DNA from: Roseiarcus sp963787135
GTDB lineage: Bacteria; Pseudomonadota; Alphaproteobacteria; Rhizobiales; Beijerinckiaceae
NCBI GenBank assembly: GCA_963787135.1
Contig: CAWBBW010000020.1
Coordinates: forward strand, 8,453 to 72,452
DNA length: 64,000 bases
Reading direction: 5' to 3'
The position numbers and the translations under genes are program-made. The notes below the pieces were generated by a model. That model had not been told where the DNA came from. It made no database searches and saw only the letters and a list, made by a program, of their open reading frames with translations. Of this stretch, positions 9,553-18,285 are shown piece after piece; position 1 is the stretch's first letter; each line of letters begins with the position of its first letter.

Positions 9553-10587
9553 ATGCGATACCGACCGCTCGGCCGAACGGGTCAATATGTCTCGGAAATC
9601 TGCCTCGGCACGATGACGTTTAGCGGCGGGTCCGGGTTCTGGCGCGCGATCGGCGCCCTCGATCAAGCGAGCTCCACCGCGCTTGTCGGCCGCGCCATCG
9701 AAGCGGGGGTCAATTTCTTCGACACCGCCAATGTCTATTCCGAAGGCCAGTCCGAGATTCAACTCGGGCAGGCGCTGCGCGACCTCGGAGTGAAGCGCGA
9801 GGACGTGATCGTCGCAACGAAAGTGCGCAGCCGAATGGGGCCGGGCCCGAACGCCGTCGGCCTCTCGCGCGGTCACATCATGGACGAGATCGCCGCCAGC
9901 CTGAAGCGCCTGGGCGTCGATCATGTGGATCTCTACCAGATCCACGGCTTTGATCCCGTCACGCCGCTCGAGCAGACGATGCGCGCGCTCGACGACTGCG
10001 TGACCCGGGGGCTGGTGCGAACCATCGGCTGCTCCAACCTCGCCGCCTGGCAGATCATGAAGGCGCTCGCTATCTCCGACAAGGACGGTCTCGCCCGCTT
10101 CGAGACCGTGCAGGCCTATTATTCCATTGCGGGGCGCGAACTCGAGCGGGAGATCCTGCCGCTCGTCGAGGACCAGGGTCTCGGCGTCATGGTGTGGAGT
10201 CCGCTGGCCGGCGGGTTTCTGTCGGGCAAGTTCGCCCGCGACAAGCGGGGCGACAACGATTCACGCCGTACGGTCTTCGACTTTCCGCCGGTGGAGAAGG
10301 AGCGCGCCTTCGACATTATCGACGTTATGGCGACGGTCGCCAAAGCGCATGACGCCTCGGTCGCGCGCGTCGCCCTCGCGTGGCTTCTGCAGCGCAAAGG
10401 CGTCATGAGCGTCATTATCGGCGCAAAGACGGTCCAGCAGCTCGACGACAATATCGCTGCGGCCGACCTCAAGCTGACCGACGAGGAGATCGCCAGGCTC
10501 GACGCCGTCAGCGCGCTCAAGCCTGAATATCCGGGCTGGATGCTGGCAAGGCAGGCGGAAGGCCGAGTGCCGGCGCCGAAGGCTTAA
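9553..10587 (+). CDS. Aldo/keto reductase
   Basis: The 344-aa cytosolic NADPH-dependent oxidoreductase has the AKR TIM barrel. Visible motifs are FFDTANVYSEG (catalytic Asp and Tyr), VATKVRS (Lys) and YQIHGFD (His), followed by the cofactor-binding ASVARVALAWLL and VIIGAKT segments. It resembles the AKR11-13 sugar/aldehyde reductases. It follows frcA by about 140 bases and precedes a Gfo/Idh/MocA gene by 33 bases, so it is likely part of a sugar-conversion operon with them. The substrate cannot be told. Confidence 0.92.
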   Translation: MRYRPLGRTGQYVSEICLGTMTFSGGSGFWRAIGALDQASSTALVGRAIEAGVNFFDTANVYSEGQSEIQLGQALRDLGVKREDVIVATKVRSRMGPGPNAVGLSRGHIMDEIAASLKRLGVDHVDLYQIHGFDPVTPLEQTMRALDDCVTRGLVRTIGCSNLAAWQIMKALAISDKDGLARFETVQAYYSIAGRELEREILPLVEDQGLGVMVWSPLAGGFLSGKFARDKRGDNDSRRTVFDFPPVEKERAFDIIDVMATVAKAHDASVARVALAWLLQRKGVMSVIIGAKTVQQLDDNIAAADLKLTDEEIARLDAVSALKPEYPGWMLARQAEGRVPAPKA

Positions 10588-10620
10588 CGCCCAGAGGCAC
10601 ATGCAAGGGAGGACGCCGGT

Positions 10621-11622
10621 TTGAGCAAGGTCAAGTGGGGCGTATTGGGCGTCGCCAAGATCGCCGTCGAGAAAGTGATCCCGGCGATGCAGCGCGGCGA
10701 TGTCTCGCAGATCGCCGGGATCGCTTCGCGCGATTTCGGCAGGGCGCGCAAGGCCGCCGATGCGCTCGGCATCGCGCGCGCCTACGGCTCTTATGAGGAT
10801 TTGCTCGCCGATCCCGACATCGAGGCCGTCTACAATCCGCTGCCCAATGAGTTGCATGTCCCCTGGACCATCAAGGCGCTGGAAGCCGGCAAGCATGTCT
10901 TATGCGAGAAACCGATTGCCCTCGACGCGAAAGAGGCGCGCATGCTGATCGATGCGCGCGAGCGGTCGGGGCGGCTCGTCGCCGAAGCCTTCATGGTGCG
11001 CTACCATCCGCAGTGGCGGCGCGCGCGCGAACTCGTCGCGGCGGGCGCGATCGGCGTGGCCGGCGCGATCCAGACCTTCTTCTCCTATCGCCTGCTTGAT
11101 CCCGAAAATGTGCGCAACCGGCCGCCGGGCGGCGGCGGCCTCTACGACATCGGCTGCTACGCCATCCTGACCGCGCGCCATATTTTCGGCGCCGAACCGA
11201 CGCGCGTTGTCGCGACTTTGAATCGCGATCCGAATTTCGGCACCGACCGTCTCGTCAGCGCAATTCTCGAATTCCCCGGCGGCCGGCACCTGACTTTCAG
11301 TGCCGCGACCCAATTGTCGGCGCATCAGCGCGTGACCATTGTCGGCGATGCGGGACGGATCGAGGTCGAAATCCCGTTCAACGCGCCGCCCGACCGGCCG
11401 ACGAAAATGCTGATCGACTCCGGCGCGGATTTGTTCGGCGGCGGAGCGCGGGTCGAGGAATTCTCCACCTGCGATCAATATACGCTGCAAGGCGACGCCT
11501 TTTCGCGCGCCGTGCTTGGGCAGGCTCCGCTCGAATTTCCGATCGAGGACGCTCTGTTGAACATGCGCGTCATCGACGCGCTGTTCCGCTCGGCGGAACG
11601 CGGATCGTGGGAGACGCCATAG
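10621..11622 (+). CDS. Gfo/Idh/MocA-family oxidoreductase
   Basis: The 333-aa NAD(P)-dependent dehydrogenase has the N-terminal Rossmann motif GVLGVAKIA at residues 7-15 and the family EKPIALDAKEA segment near 100 that supplies the catalytic lysine. The D-xylose dehydrogenase or glucose-fructose oxidoreductase subgroup is likely. The start is TTG at 10621 with AGGGAGGA about eight bases upstream. The 3' end overlaps the convergent DMT transporter gene by 53 bases, which is unusual but both frames look intact. Substrate unknown; context suggests a sugar. Confidence 0.9.
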   Translation: MSKVKWGVLGVAKIAVEKVIPAMQRGDVSQIAGIASRDFGRARKAADALGIARAYGSYEDLLADPDIEAVYNPLPNELHVPWTIKALEAGKHVLCEKPIALDAKEARMLIDARERSGRLVAEAFMVRYHPQWRRARELVAAGAIGVAGAIQTFFSYRLLDPENVRNRPPGGGGLYDIGCYAILTARHIFGAEPTRVVATLNRDPNFGTDRLVSAILEFPGGRHLTFSAATQLSAHQRVTIVGDAGRIEVEIPFNAPPDRPTKMLIDSGADLFGGGARVEEFSTCDQYTLQGDAFSRAVLGQAPLEFPIEDALLNMRVIDALFRSAERGSWETP

Positions 11623-12514
11623 ACGGCCGCGACAGCAGCACGGCGGCGAGGATGATCGCGCCACCCGTCATCTGCAGCGCCGTCATCGCTTCGCCGAGCA
11701 CGCCCCAGGCGAAAAGGGCCGAGAAGGGCGGCTGCGCAAGGATGACGAGGGCGATCAGACCGACCGGCGCGCGGCCGACCGCGACCGACGTGAGCCCCTG
11801 GCCGATGGCGTGCGAGACCACACCAAGCAGGACGACGATCGTCCAGCCGAGCACGGTCGAAGGGATCATCGTCTCGCGGTGCAACAGCGCGGCGATGGTC
11901 AAGGCGACGGCCGATACCGCGGCCGACCACAGCGTCGCGGTCGGAGCGTCGAGGTCGGCGCGCAGCAATTTGATGATGAGCAGATAGCTGGCGTAGGCGG
12001 TCGCCGCCGCAAACGCGAAAGCGTCGCCGTGGCGGACCTGGGACGGAGCGACCATGCCCGCCATGACCCAGGCGCCAACGAGCGCAAGCGCGAGTGCGAG
12101 CCATACGCGCCAGGGCGCGTGCTCCTCAAAGAAGATCGCCCCGCCGATCACCGCCAGAATTGGCGCCACATTGCCGATGAAGGTTGCATTTGCGACCTTG
12201 GTGCCGTTGATCGCAATATGGAACAAGCCGACATCGATGGCGAAGGCGAGGCCCGCGAAGATCAGCGGAACGGCAACTCGACGAAGGTCGGGCGCTTGCG
12301 TCTGACCGCGCCTTGCGACACCCGCCCAGACCGCGAGCGCGGGCACCGCGAGGCCCATGCGCCAGGCCGCGCCCGCAAGCGGGCCGACATCGAGAAAGCG
12401 CACCAGGATACCCGACCAGGCGATGATCGCGGTTCCTGTAAGAAGGGCAATGACGCCGATACGATCGGCCGCCGGAGCCCGTTTGGCCGTCTCCGGCTCG
12501 ACTTTGGCGTTCAT
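11570..12514 (-). CDS. DMT-superfamily transporter (EamA domains)
   Basis: The 314-aa inner-membrane protein shows ten hydrophobic helices in two EamA repeats of five. Family marks include the first-helix region IALLTGTAIIAWSGI and PILAVIGGAIFFEEHAPW at the end of repeat one. It probably exports or imports a small metabolite; direction and substrate are unknown. The last 53 bases overlap the convergent oxidoreductase gene. It is divergent from the HAD-peptidase gene with about 90 bases between starts. Confidence 0.9.
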   Translation of the reverse strand: MNAKVEPETAKRAPAADRIGVIALLTGTAIIAWSGILVRFLDVGPLAGAAWRMGLAVPALAVWAGVARRGQTQAPDLRRVAVPLIFAGLAFAIDVGLFHIAINGTKVANATFIGNVAPILAVIGGAIFFEEHAPWRVWLALALALVGAWVMAGMVAPSQVRHGDAFAFAAATAYASYLLIIKLLRADLDAPTATLWSAAVSAVALTIAALLHRETMIPSTVLGWTIVVLLGVVSHAIGQGLTSVAVGRAPVGLIALVILAQPPFSALFAWGVLGEAMTALQMTGGAIILAAVLLSRPSMASPTIRVPPSGTARR

Positions 12515-12606
12515 GGCCGCTGGGCTATCCGATTCGTCGAGGCCAGCGCCAGTTTGCGGGCCGCAGATTTGCGATCTCTGTACTACGGGAAGCGCCGTTG
12601 ACGAAC

Positions 12607-15411
12607 ATGACCCATCGAAGCGTCCTCATGGTCGATCTGGACGGCACGCTGACCGATCCGGCCGAGGGCATCGTCGGGTGCTTCCGCTATGCGCTCGAGA
12701 GGCTGGGGCGGAGCGCGCCGCCTGCCGCCGACCTCACCTGGATCATCGGCCCATCTTTGCGCCGATCGTTTGCCGACGTTCTTGATGGGGCGGCGGATCC
12801 GGAGAAGGCGCTCGCCATCTACCGCTCGTGCTATTCGAAGGAAGGCCTTTTCGCCGCGGTCGTCTATGACGGCGTCCCGGAGGCGCTGGCGGCGCTGAAG
12901 GGGGCGGGGGTCCGCCTCATTCTCTGCACCGCGAAGCCTCACGTCTACGCGGCCCGCATCCTGCAGCACTTCGATCTCGAGCGCTATTTCGAGGCCGCAT
13001 ACGGGGCCGAACTCGACGGCCGTCTCGAGGACAAGGGCGAGCTCATCGCCCATATCCTTGGTGAGCGCCGCCTCGACGCCGGCGACTGCGTCATGTGGGG
13101 CGACCGCAGGCACGACGTCATTGCCGCGCGGCGCCACGGCATCCCGACCATCGGCGCACTTTGGGGTTACGGTGGCGAACAGGAGCTTCGCCTGGCCGGG
13201 GCGGACGCGCTCTGCGCGCAGCCCTCCGAAGTTCCCGAGGCCTTTCAGCTCTTTCCCCGTGCCGGAGCCAGTGGCAGAAGCCGCCGCATGACTGATGCCG
13301 CCTCGAAACATGTCGAGTTGCCTGAGCCGCCGCGGGCCGAGATTCGCCCTTCAACCCGCTCGGCCCACGGCCTGACCTGGGACGACGGTTACGCCTGGAT
13401 TCGGGCCGCGAACTGGCGCGACGTATTGCGCGACCCGAGCCAGCTGCCAGGCGACATCCGGGCGCTCCTCGAGGCGGAGAACGCCTATGCCGCCGCGATG
13501 CTGGCGCCGACAGCCGATCTGCAGAAAGAGCTCGTGCGGGAAATGCGCGCCAGGCTCAAAGAGGACGACAGCGAGCCTCTGCAGGCCGATGGACCCTACG
13601 CCTATTATTCGCGCTACCGTCCAAGCGGCCAGCATCGGATCTATTGCAGACAGCCGCGCGAGGGCGGCGACGAGATCGTGCTGATCGACGGCGACGCGCG
13701 GGCGAAGGGATTGGCGTTCTTTCATCTCGCCTCCGCCGCCCATTCGTTCGATCATACGAAGTTCGCCTGGAGCGCCGACGATCTCGGCTCGGAAATCCTC
13801 ACCATTCGCGTGCGCGACATCGGGCGCGGCCAGGACCTCGCCGACCGCGTCGCCAACGCGACCGACGACATCGTCTGGACGCGAGATTCCAAAGCCTTTC
13901 TCTATGTCGAGCAGGATGAGGACCATCGTCCATTCCGGGTGATGCTGCATCGGCTCGGGACGCCGCAGGGCGACGACGTCGAGGTCTTCGCCGAGCCGGA
14001 CCCCGCCTGGTTCATCGGCGTAGAGGCGACCCGGCTACGCTGCTCGGCGCTGATTGTCGTGCACGGCCACGACAGCTCGGAAACCCACGTCATCGATCTC
14101 GAGGCGCCGACCGCAAAGCCGATGCTGGTCGCGCCCCGGCGCTCCGGCCTCTTCTATGACGTCATGGATCATGGCGACTGTTTCTACATCCGCACGAACG
14201 CGAATGCTCGCGACTTCAAGATCGTCGTCGCGCCTCCTGAGGCTCCGGGCGAAGAGAACTGGCGCGACGTCGTTCCGCATCACGACGGCCGCTTCATCGC
14301 CGACGCGACCCTCTTCAGGCATCATCTCGTTGTGCTCACGCGCGAAGACAGCCGCCCGCGCCTTGAGGTGCACGATTTGAAGACTGGCGCGGCGCATGAC
14401 ATCGCCTTCGAGGGGGAGACCTACGCGCTCGATTTCGAAACCGTGTACGAATTCGACACGACGCTTCTCCGCTTCAGCTATTCCTCGATGAACCGGCCCG
14501 CTGAAACGTACGACTACGATTGCGCCACGCGTGTGCGGACCCTCGTCAAGCAGCAGATGACCCCGCCGGGTTTCGACCCCGCAGCCTATGTCGTCCGCCT
14601 CCTCTTCGCGCGCGCGGATGACGGCGAGCGCGTGCCGGTTTCGCTCCTGATGAGGCGCGATTCTGGGCTCGACGGTTCTGCGCCGCTGCTGCTCACCGGC
14701 TACGGCGCCTATGGCTATTCGTTCGAGGCGAGCTTCGCCACTAACCGGCTGTCGCTGGTCGATCGCGGCTTCGTCTACGCGATCGCCCATGTGCGCGGCG
14801 GCACGGACAAGGGCTGGGGCTGGTATGAGGACGGCAAGCTCGCAAAGAAGCCGAACACGTTCACCGACTTCATCGCCGTCGCGCGGCATCTGATCGGTGA
14901 GGGCTATACGAGCAAGGGCCGGATCGTCGCCCACGGCGGCAGCGCGGGCGGCCTCTTGATGGGCGCGATCGCGAACACGGCGCCCGACCTCTTCGCCGGG
15001 ATCATCGCCGACGTGCCCTTCGTCGATGCGCTCTCGACCATTCTCGACGAGACCTTGCCGCTAACGCCGCCGGAATGGCTCGAATGGGGCGACCCGATCC
15101 GGGACAGGACAGCTTTCGACGTCATCCGTTCCTACAGCCCCAACGACAACGTGCGGGCGCAGGCCTATCCGGCGATCCTGGCGCTTGCCGGTCTTACCGA
15201 CCCGCGGGTGACCTATTGGGAGCCTGCCAAATGGGTGGCGCGGCTTCGCGCCACCATGACCGGCGGCGGGCCGATCCTGCTCGTGACAGCAATGGAGGCG
15301 GGGCACGGCGGCCGGCCGGGACGGTTCGACCGGCTCGAGGAGGTCGCCCGCAACTTCGCTTTCGCCATCGCTTGCGTGAGTGGCGGGCTTGCTTGGTCCA
15401 AGGCGAGTTGA
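12607..15411 (+). CDS. HAD-family phosphatase fused to an oligopeptidase B-like S9 peptidase
   Basis: One uninterrupted frame of about 934 codons encodes two proteins. Residues 1-225 form a phosphoglycolate-phosphatase-like HAD domain (VDLDGTLTD with the nucleophile Asp, LCTAKP, MWGDRRHDV). From about residue 228 the sequence is a full prolyl oligopeptidase of the S9A group: a beta-propeller, then the alpha/beta-hydrolase domain with HGGSAGGLLMG (catalytic Ser) and GHGG (His). The join lies at 13288, where atga could be the stop of one gene and the start of the next: in the neighbouring frame the HAD tail ends with TGA at 13289-13291. A one-base shift upstream of 13288 may therefore have created the fusion. 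TTG at 12598 is an alternative start. Confidence 0.85.
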   Translation: MTHRSVLMVDLDGTLTDPAEGIVGCFRYALERLGRSAPPAADLTWIIGPSLRRSFADVLDGAADPEKALAIYRSCYSKEGLFAAVVYDGVPEALAALKGAGVRLILCTAKPHVYAARILQHFDLERYFEAAYGAELDGRLEDKGELIAHILGERRLDAGDCVMWGDRRHDVIAARRHGIPTIGALWGYGGEQELRLAGADALCAQPSEVPEAFQLFPRAGASGRSRRMTDAASKHVELPEPPRAEIRPSTRSAHGLTWDDGYAWIRAANWRDVLRDPSQLPGDIRALLEAENAYAAAMLAPTADLQKELVREMRARLKEDDSEPLQADGPYAYYSRYRPSGQHRIYCRQPREGGDEIVLIDGDARAKGLAFFHLASAAHSFDHTKFAWSADDLGSEILTIRVRDIGRGQDLADRVANATDDIVWTRDSKAFLYVEQDEDHRPFRVMLHRLGTPQGDDVEVFAEPDPAWFIGVEATRLRCSALIVVHGHDSSETHVIDLEAPTAKPMLVAPRRSGLFYDVMDHGDCFYIRTNANARDFKIVVAPPEAPGEENWRDVVPHHDGRFIADATLFRHHLVVLTREDSRPRLEVHDLKTGAAHDIAFEGETYALDFETVYEFDTTLLRFSYSSMNRPAETYDYDCATRVRTLVKQQMTPPGFDPAAYVVRLLFARADDGERVPVSLLMRRDSGLDGSAPLLLTGYGAYGYSFEASFATNRLSLVDRGFVYAIAHVRGGTDKGWGWYEDGKLAKKPNTFTDFIAVARHLIGEGYTSKGRIVAHGGSAGGLLMGAIANTAPDLFAGIIADVPFVDALSTILDETLPLTPPEWLEWGDPIRDRTAFDVIRSYSPNDNVRAQAYPAILALAGLTDPRVTYWEPAKWVARLRATMTGGGPILLVTAMEAGHGGRPGRFDRLEEVARNFAFAIACVSGGLAWSKAS

Positions 15412-15527
15412 CGAACTCATGGAAAAACGAATTCCCGGTAAAACTCAGCTCGCCGTCTCGCGCCTTCCAATCGAACGGATGAGGTCCGCCCGAATTCAAC
15501 GCCAAGATGGATGCTCCTTGTTTTCGG

Positions 15528-16463
15528 CTATTGAGCGGGAACGATCACCAGCTTTCCTTTAGGAGAGCCTGTCCTCTCGAGTTCGACCACGGCCGGGATC
15601 GCCTCGGACAGCGGCGCGATGCGGCCGATCGTCGGGACGAGCTTGCCCTGCTCTGCCGCTTCGGCAACGGCCGCCAGGGATTGTGGCGTCGGATTGCCGA
15701 ACGCCAAGTAATGTCGCGACGGGAGCAGGCAGCCGATCAGTTTGGCGAACGTTGGGACGATGTGCAGCGACATGCCGCCGCGTTTCAGCATCGCGCCGCA
15801 CTGGCTCAGCGACAGCGCGCTTGCCGTATCGAAGACCACGTCGAAGCGATGCCGATACGGGCCGATGTCGAAGGCGCGATAGTCGACGACTTCGCCCACG
15901 CCCAGCGCTAGCGCTTCCTCGCGCCCGGATGCGCTGCAACTGCCGACGATGTTTGCGCCGCGCATGCGCGCAATCTGCACCGCCGAACGTCCAACCCCGC
16001 CCAGACACCCGGTGATGAAGACTGACTGACCAGCGCTCAGCCTTGCCTTCGCCTCCAGCGCGTTCCACGCCGTAAGGCTCACTATGGTCAAGGCGGCCGC
16101 CTGCTCGAATGAGATGGAGGATGGCTTGAGCTCAACGTTTTTTTCGTCGGCGACGACGTATTCGGCAAACGCGCCCGCTTGACGAATGGAGGTGACGCCG
16201 AAGACTTCGTCGCCCACCTTGAGCCGTGCTACCCCGGGCCCGACGGCATCGACCACGCCGGCGAAATCATGGCCCAGGCCGCGCGGAAACCGGAAGCCGG
16301 TAAGCGCTTTCATCTCGCCCCGGCGAATTTTCCAGTCCATCGGGTTGGCCGATGCGGCCCTGACCTGAACGCGAATTTGCCCTCGCCCGGCCTCAGGCGG
16401 CGGCGCCTCGTCCAGTCGCAGTTCCTCCGGGGCGCCATAGTGGCGATATTGAACGCGCTTCAT
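15528..16463 (-). CDS. NAD(P)H:quinone reductase-like zinc-independent MDR dehydrogenase
   Basis: The 311-aa cytosolic enzyme belongs to the medium-chain dehydrogenase/reductase superfamily. It has the GroES-like half (PMDWKIRRGEM, GHDFAGVV) and a Rossmann half with GCLGGVGRSAVQIA near residue 150. Zinc-binding cysteines of classical alcohol dehydrogenases are missing, so a quinone or enone reductase is likeliest. I start at ATG 16463 (MKRVQYRHYGAPEEL), the family N-terminus, and not at the upstream extension to 16697. Originally it lay head to head with the AraC regulator, from which an IS1595 element now separates it. Confidence 0.9.
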   Translation of the reverse strand: MKRVQYRHYGAPEELRLDEAPPPEAGRGQIRVQVRAASANPMDWKIRRGEMKALTGFRFPRGLGHDFAGVVDAVGPGVARLKVGDEVFGVTSIRQAGAFAEYVVADEKNVELKPSSISFEQAAALTIVSLTAWNALEAKARLSAGQSVFITGCLGGVGRSAVQIARMRGANIVGSCSASGREEALALGVGEVVDYRAFDIGPYRHRFDVVFDTASALSLSQCGAMLKRGGMSLHIVPTFAKLIGCLLPSRHYLAFGNPTPQSLAAVAEAAEQGKLVPTIGRIAPLSEAIPAVVELERTGSPKGKLVIVPAQ

Positions 16464-16503
16464 AACCAATTCCCTCGATCCGTTCGGCCTCGACTTGGCG
16501 CCA

Positions 16504-16849
16504 TCATCGCCCGTCCCACCACACCCAGACGAAGCCTGCGGCGAGCACCGCCTCCGCGACGACCGAGCGGAAGACGCCAGCGCCAACTCGTCGCGCCAGG
16601 AACTCGAAGAGCCCGAGACACGCGAGCAGCGCGATCGCTCCGCCCGTGACCAGACACACCGCCGAGCGGAGATCCGAGGGGGCAGCAGCACGTCCAATGA
16701 AGAACATCAGGGCGAGGCCGAGATAGATCGCGCCAATCCGGCGAGATACGAACAAGCGAGCCAGCGGTATCCTGGATGCCCCACTCCTTGAGCACGGAAG
16801 CCCCGGCGAAGATGAAGCGGACGCCGAGAAGGCAGCCGGCACACGTCAT
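16504..16849 (-). pseudogene. Small four-helix membrane protein, frameshifted
   Basis: From ATG 16849 one frame gives GVRFIFAGASVLKEWG. Near 16775 the homologous-looking sequence moves to another frame, which continues IPLARLFVSRRIGAIYLGL and ends with FVWVWWDGR at 16504. Together they read as a small integral membrane protein of about 115 residues with roughly four helices. It is placed just upstream of and co-directional with the reductase, so it was probably co-transcribed with it. The break is short and could be a base-calling error. Confidence 0.5.
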
Positions 16850-16882
16850 GACGAGCGCAATTACCTGAAAGGTGGAAGGTCA

Positions 16883-16890
16883 TTGTCGGT
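16883..16890. repeat. Left 8-bp target-site duplication of the IS1595 element
   Basis: TTGTCGGT lies directly before the terminal repeat and is repeated exactly at 17999-18006 after the other end. Eight-base duplications are standard for the IS1595 family. Both flanks are unchanged, so the insertion is recent and exactly bounded. Confidence 0.95.
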
Positions 16891-17998
16891 GAGGCTTATC
16901 CCTTTGACTCAGGGGGGTCTATAGGTAGTGGGTGCTGACGAAAGACTGCTTTGTGGGGCGCGCGGCGGCTGATGATGTCGCGATAGGTTTCTGGCGTGCG
17001 GTGCGCGGCGAGCCCGAGTACCGTTTCGAACGAGACGTGCCGATGAAAGCGGCGGTTGTAGCGAAAGACGAACTCATCGAGATAGGCGTCGACATGCTTG
17101 CGCCGCAGGCCGTGATATGTGCCCAGCGCCCAGCGCTTCAGCAACGAGAAGGCGCGGTGGCTCCAGGGCAGGACGACGTTGGCCGCCATGTTACCGACAA
17201 CGCGCGGATCGTGCCGGTAGTCGCCCGACAGCCCCGGATAAGCGGCGTGGCCGTCGGTGATCAGCGTCGTGCCAGGCTTCACGTTGGCGCGCACGAACGC
17301 CTCGATCGATTTGGCCGAGTTGTCGGCGATCACGGCCAGGCGCAACCGACCCGAACGGGTGTCGAGATACTTTGCGCCCTTGCGCCTCGGCTTCGGCCTG
17401 CCGGCACCGCGGTCGATCACCTCGACGGCGCCGACGACCAGGATTTTGCCGGCGGAGCCGGGCTCGAAGGACGCGTCGCCGGTGCGGAAGGGAATTCGTC
17501 TGATCCACCTCGACGACGCCTTCGAGAAGATCGCGGTCGGGATCGACCATCGAGCGCCGAAGCTTCTGCGCCAGCAGCCAGGCCGTCTTGTAGGTGACGC
17601 CGAGTTGGTCCTCCAATTGTCGCGCCGACATGCCGTTGGAATGCGTCGCCATTAGATGCGCCGCCCAGAACCACGTCGTCAGCGGCAATTTCGATCGATG
17701 CATCGCCGTGCCGGCGGTGAGCGAGGTCTGCCGTCCGCAATCGAGGCATTCCAACAGGCGCGGACGGCTCTTCAAGGCCACAGCGCGGCCCCCGCCGCAG
17801 GCGGGACAAACAAACCCGTCCCGCCAGCGTCGCGCAGACAGAAACGCATCGCAACGCGCCTCGTCAGGAAATTCTCGCTGGAACTCCGCCAGCGTGCGCC
17901 CGCGCCCCACCGCTCCGCGCTCCGAACCGGCGCTGGCCTCAAGCGCGCCCAGCTTCAGACACTACATCTAGCGGAACCTAGTCAACGGGATAAGCCTC
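16891..17998 (-). mobile_element. IS1595-family (ISXO2-like) insertion sequence
   Basis: The 1108-bp element is bounded by inverted repeats beginning gaggcttatccc on both ends (left 16891, right ending 17998), about 22 bases with few mismatches. Each end is flanked by the same 8 bases, TTGTCGGT. It holds one transposase gene broken by a frameshift. It sits between the reductase/small membrane gene and the AraC gene, separating a probable regulator from its target promoter. Confidence 0.93.
16896..17910 (-). pseudogene. IS1595-family transposase with one frameshift
   Basis: From ATG 17910 the frame gives the N-terminal region with a zinc ribbon (CPACGGG and CLDCG), a helix-turn-helix region and the first catalytic Asp in VEVDQT. 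Near 17508 the frame must shift by one base to continue with IPFRTGDASFEPGSAGKIL. The C-terminal part then carries the second Asp in ITDGHAAY and the terminal FRYNRRF and ends at 16896. With that one base restored the protein would be about 335 aa and complete. As it stands the enzyme is split. Confidence 0.88.
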
Positions 17999-18006
17999 TT
18001 GTCGGT
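17999..18006. repeat. Right 8-bp target-site duplication of the IS1595 element
   Basis: TTGTCGGT, identical to 16883-16890, abuts the right terminal repeat. Confidence 0.95.
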
Positions 18007-18112
18007 CGCCCTTGATCAAGTGACTGGAATCAACATGCTCGTATCCTGACGTATGGAATAGGTCGACCCGGGGTCCCAACTGCGTGCGCGTAGCCAAAAG
18101 CGCACGAATTAA

Positions 18113-18136
18113 AACCAAATTAGCGCTGATTTGGTT
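18113..18136. promoter_or_regulatory. 24-bp near-perfect dyad, candidate operator upstream of the AraC gene
   Basis: The arms AACCAAAT (18113-18120) and ATTTGGTT (18129-18136) are exact inverted repeats, and the 8-base centre TAGCGCTG is itself palindromic except for its outer pair, so 22 of 24 positions are symmetric. It lies 150 bases before the araC-type start, in the former intergenic region between that gene and the reductase. The binding factor is unknown. The rest of 18007-18285 shows no gene. Confidence 0.5.
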
Positions 18137-18285
18137 CACTATTGTTTCCCTTGTTGCGACTCAGCGAATATCGCTCTGTAGCCAATTCGTTGAACAATTG
18201 ACGATTACGCCGAAAGAGATCATGGACGTTTGAGCGCAGACGATCTATGCTCTATCGTCTATAACTTGTTGGAGATCGTCCAAAG

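Noticed and set aside
8608..9945. 445-codon minus-strand frame over frcA and the aldo/keto reductase
   Set aside because: Antisense to two certain genes and without any domain-like sequence.
15528..16697. 389-codon version of the quinone-reductase gene
   Set aside because: The extra 78 N-terminal residues are shadow sequence of the small membrane gene; family similarity starts at ATG 16463.
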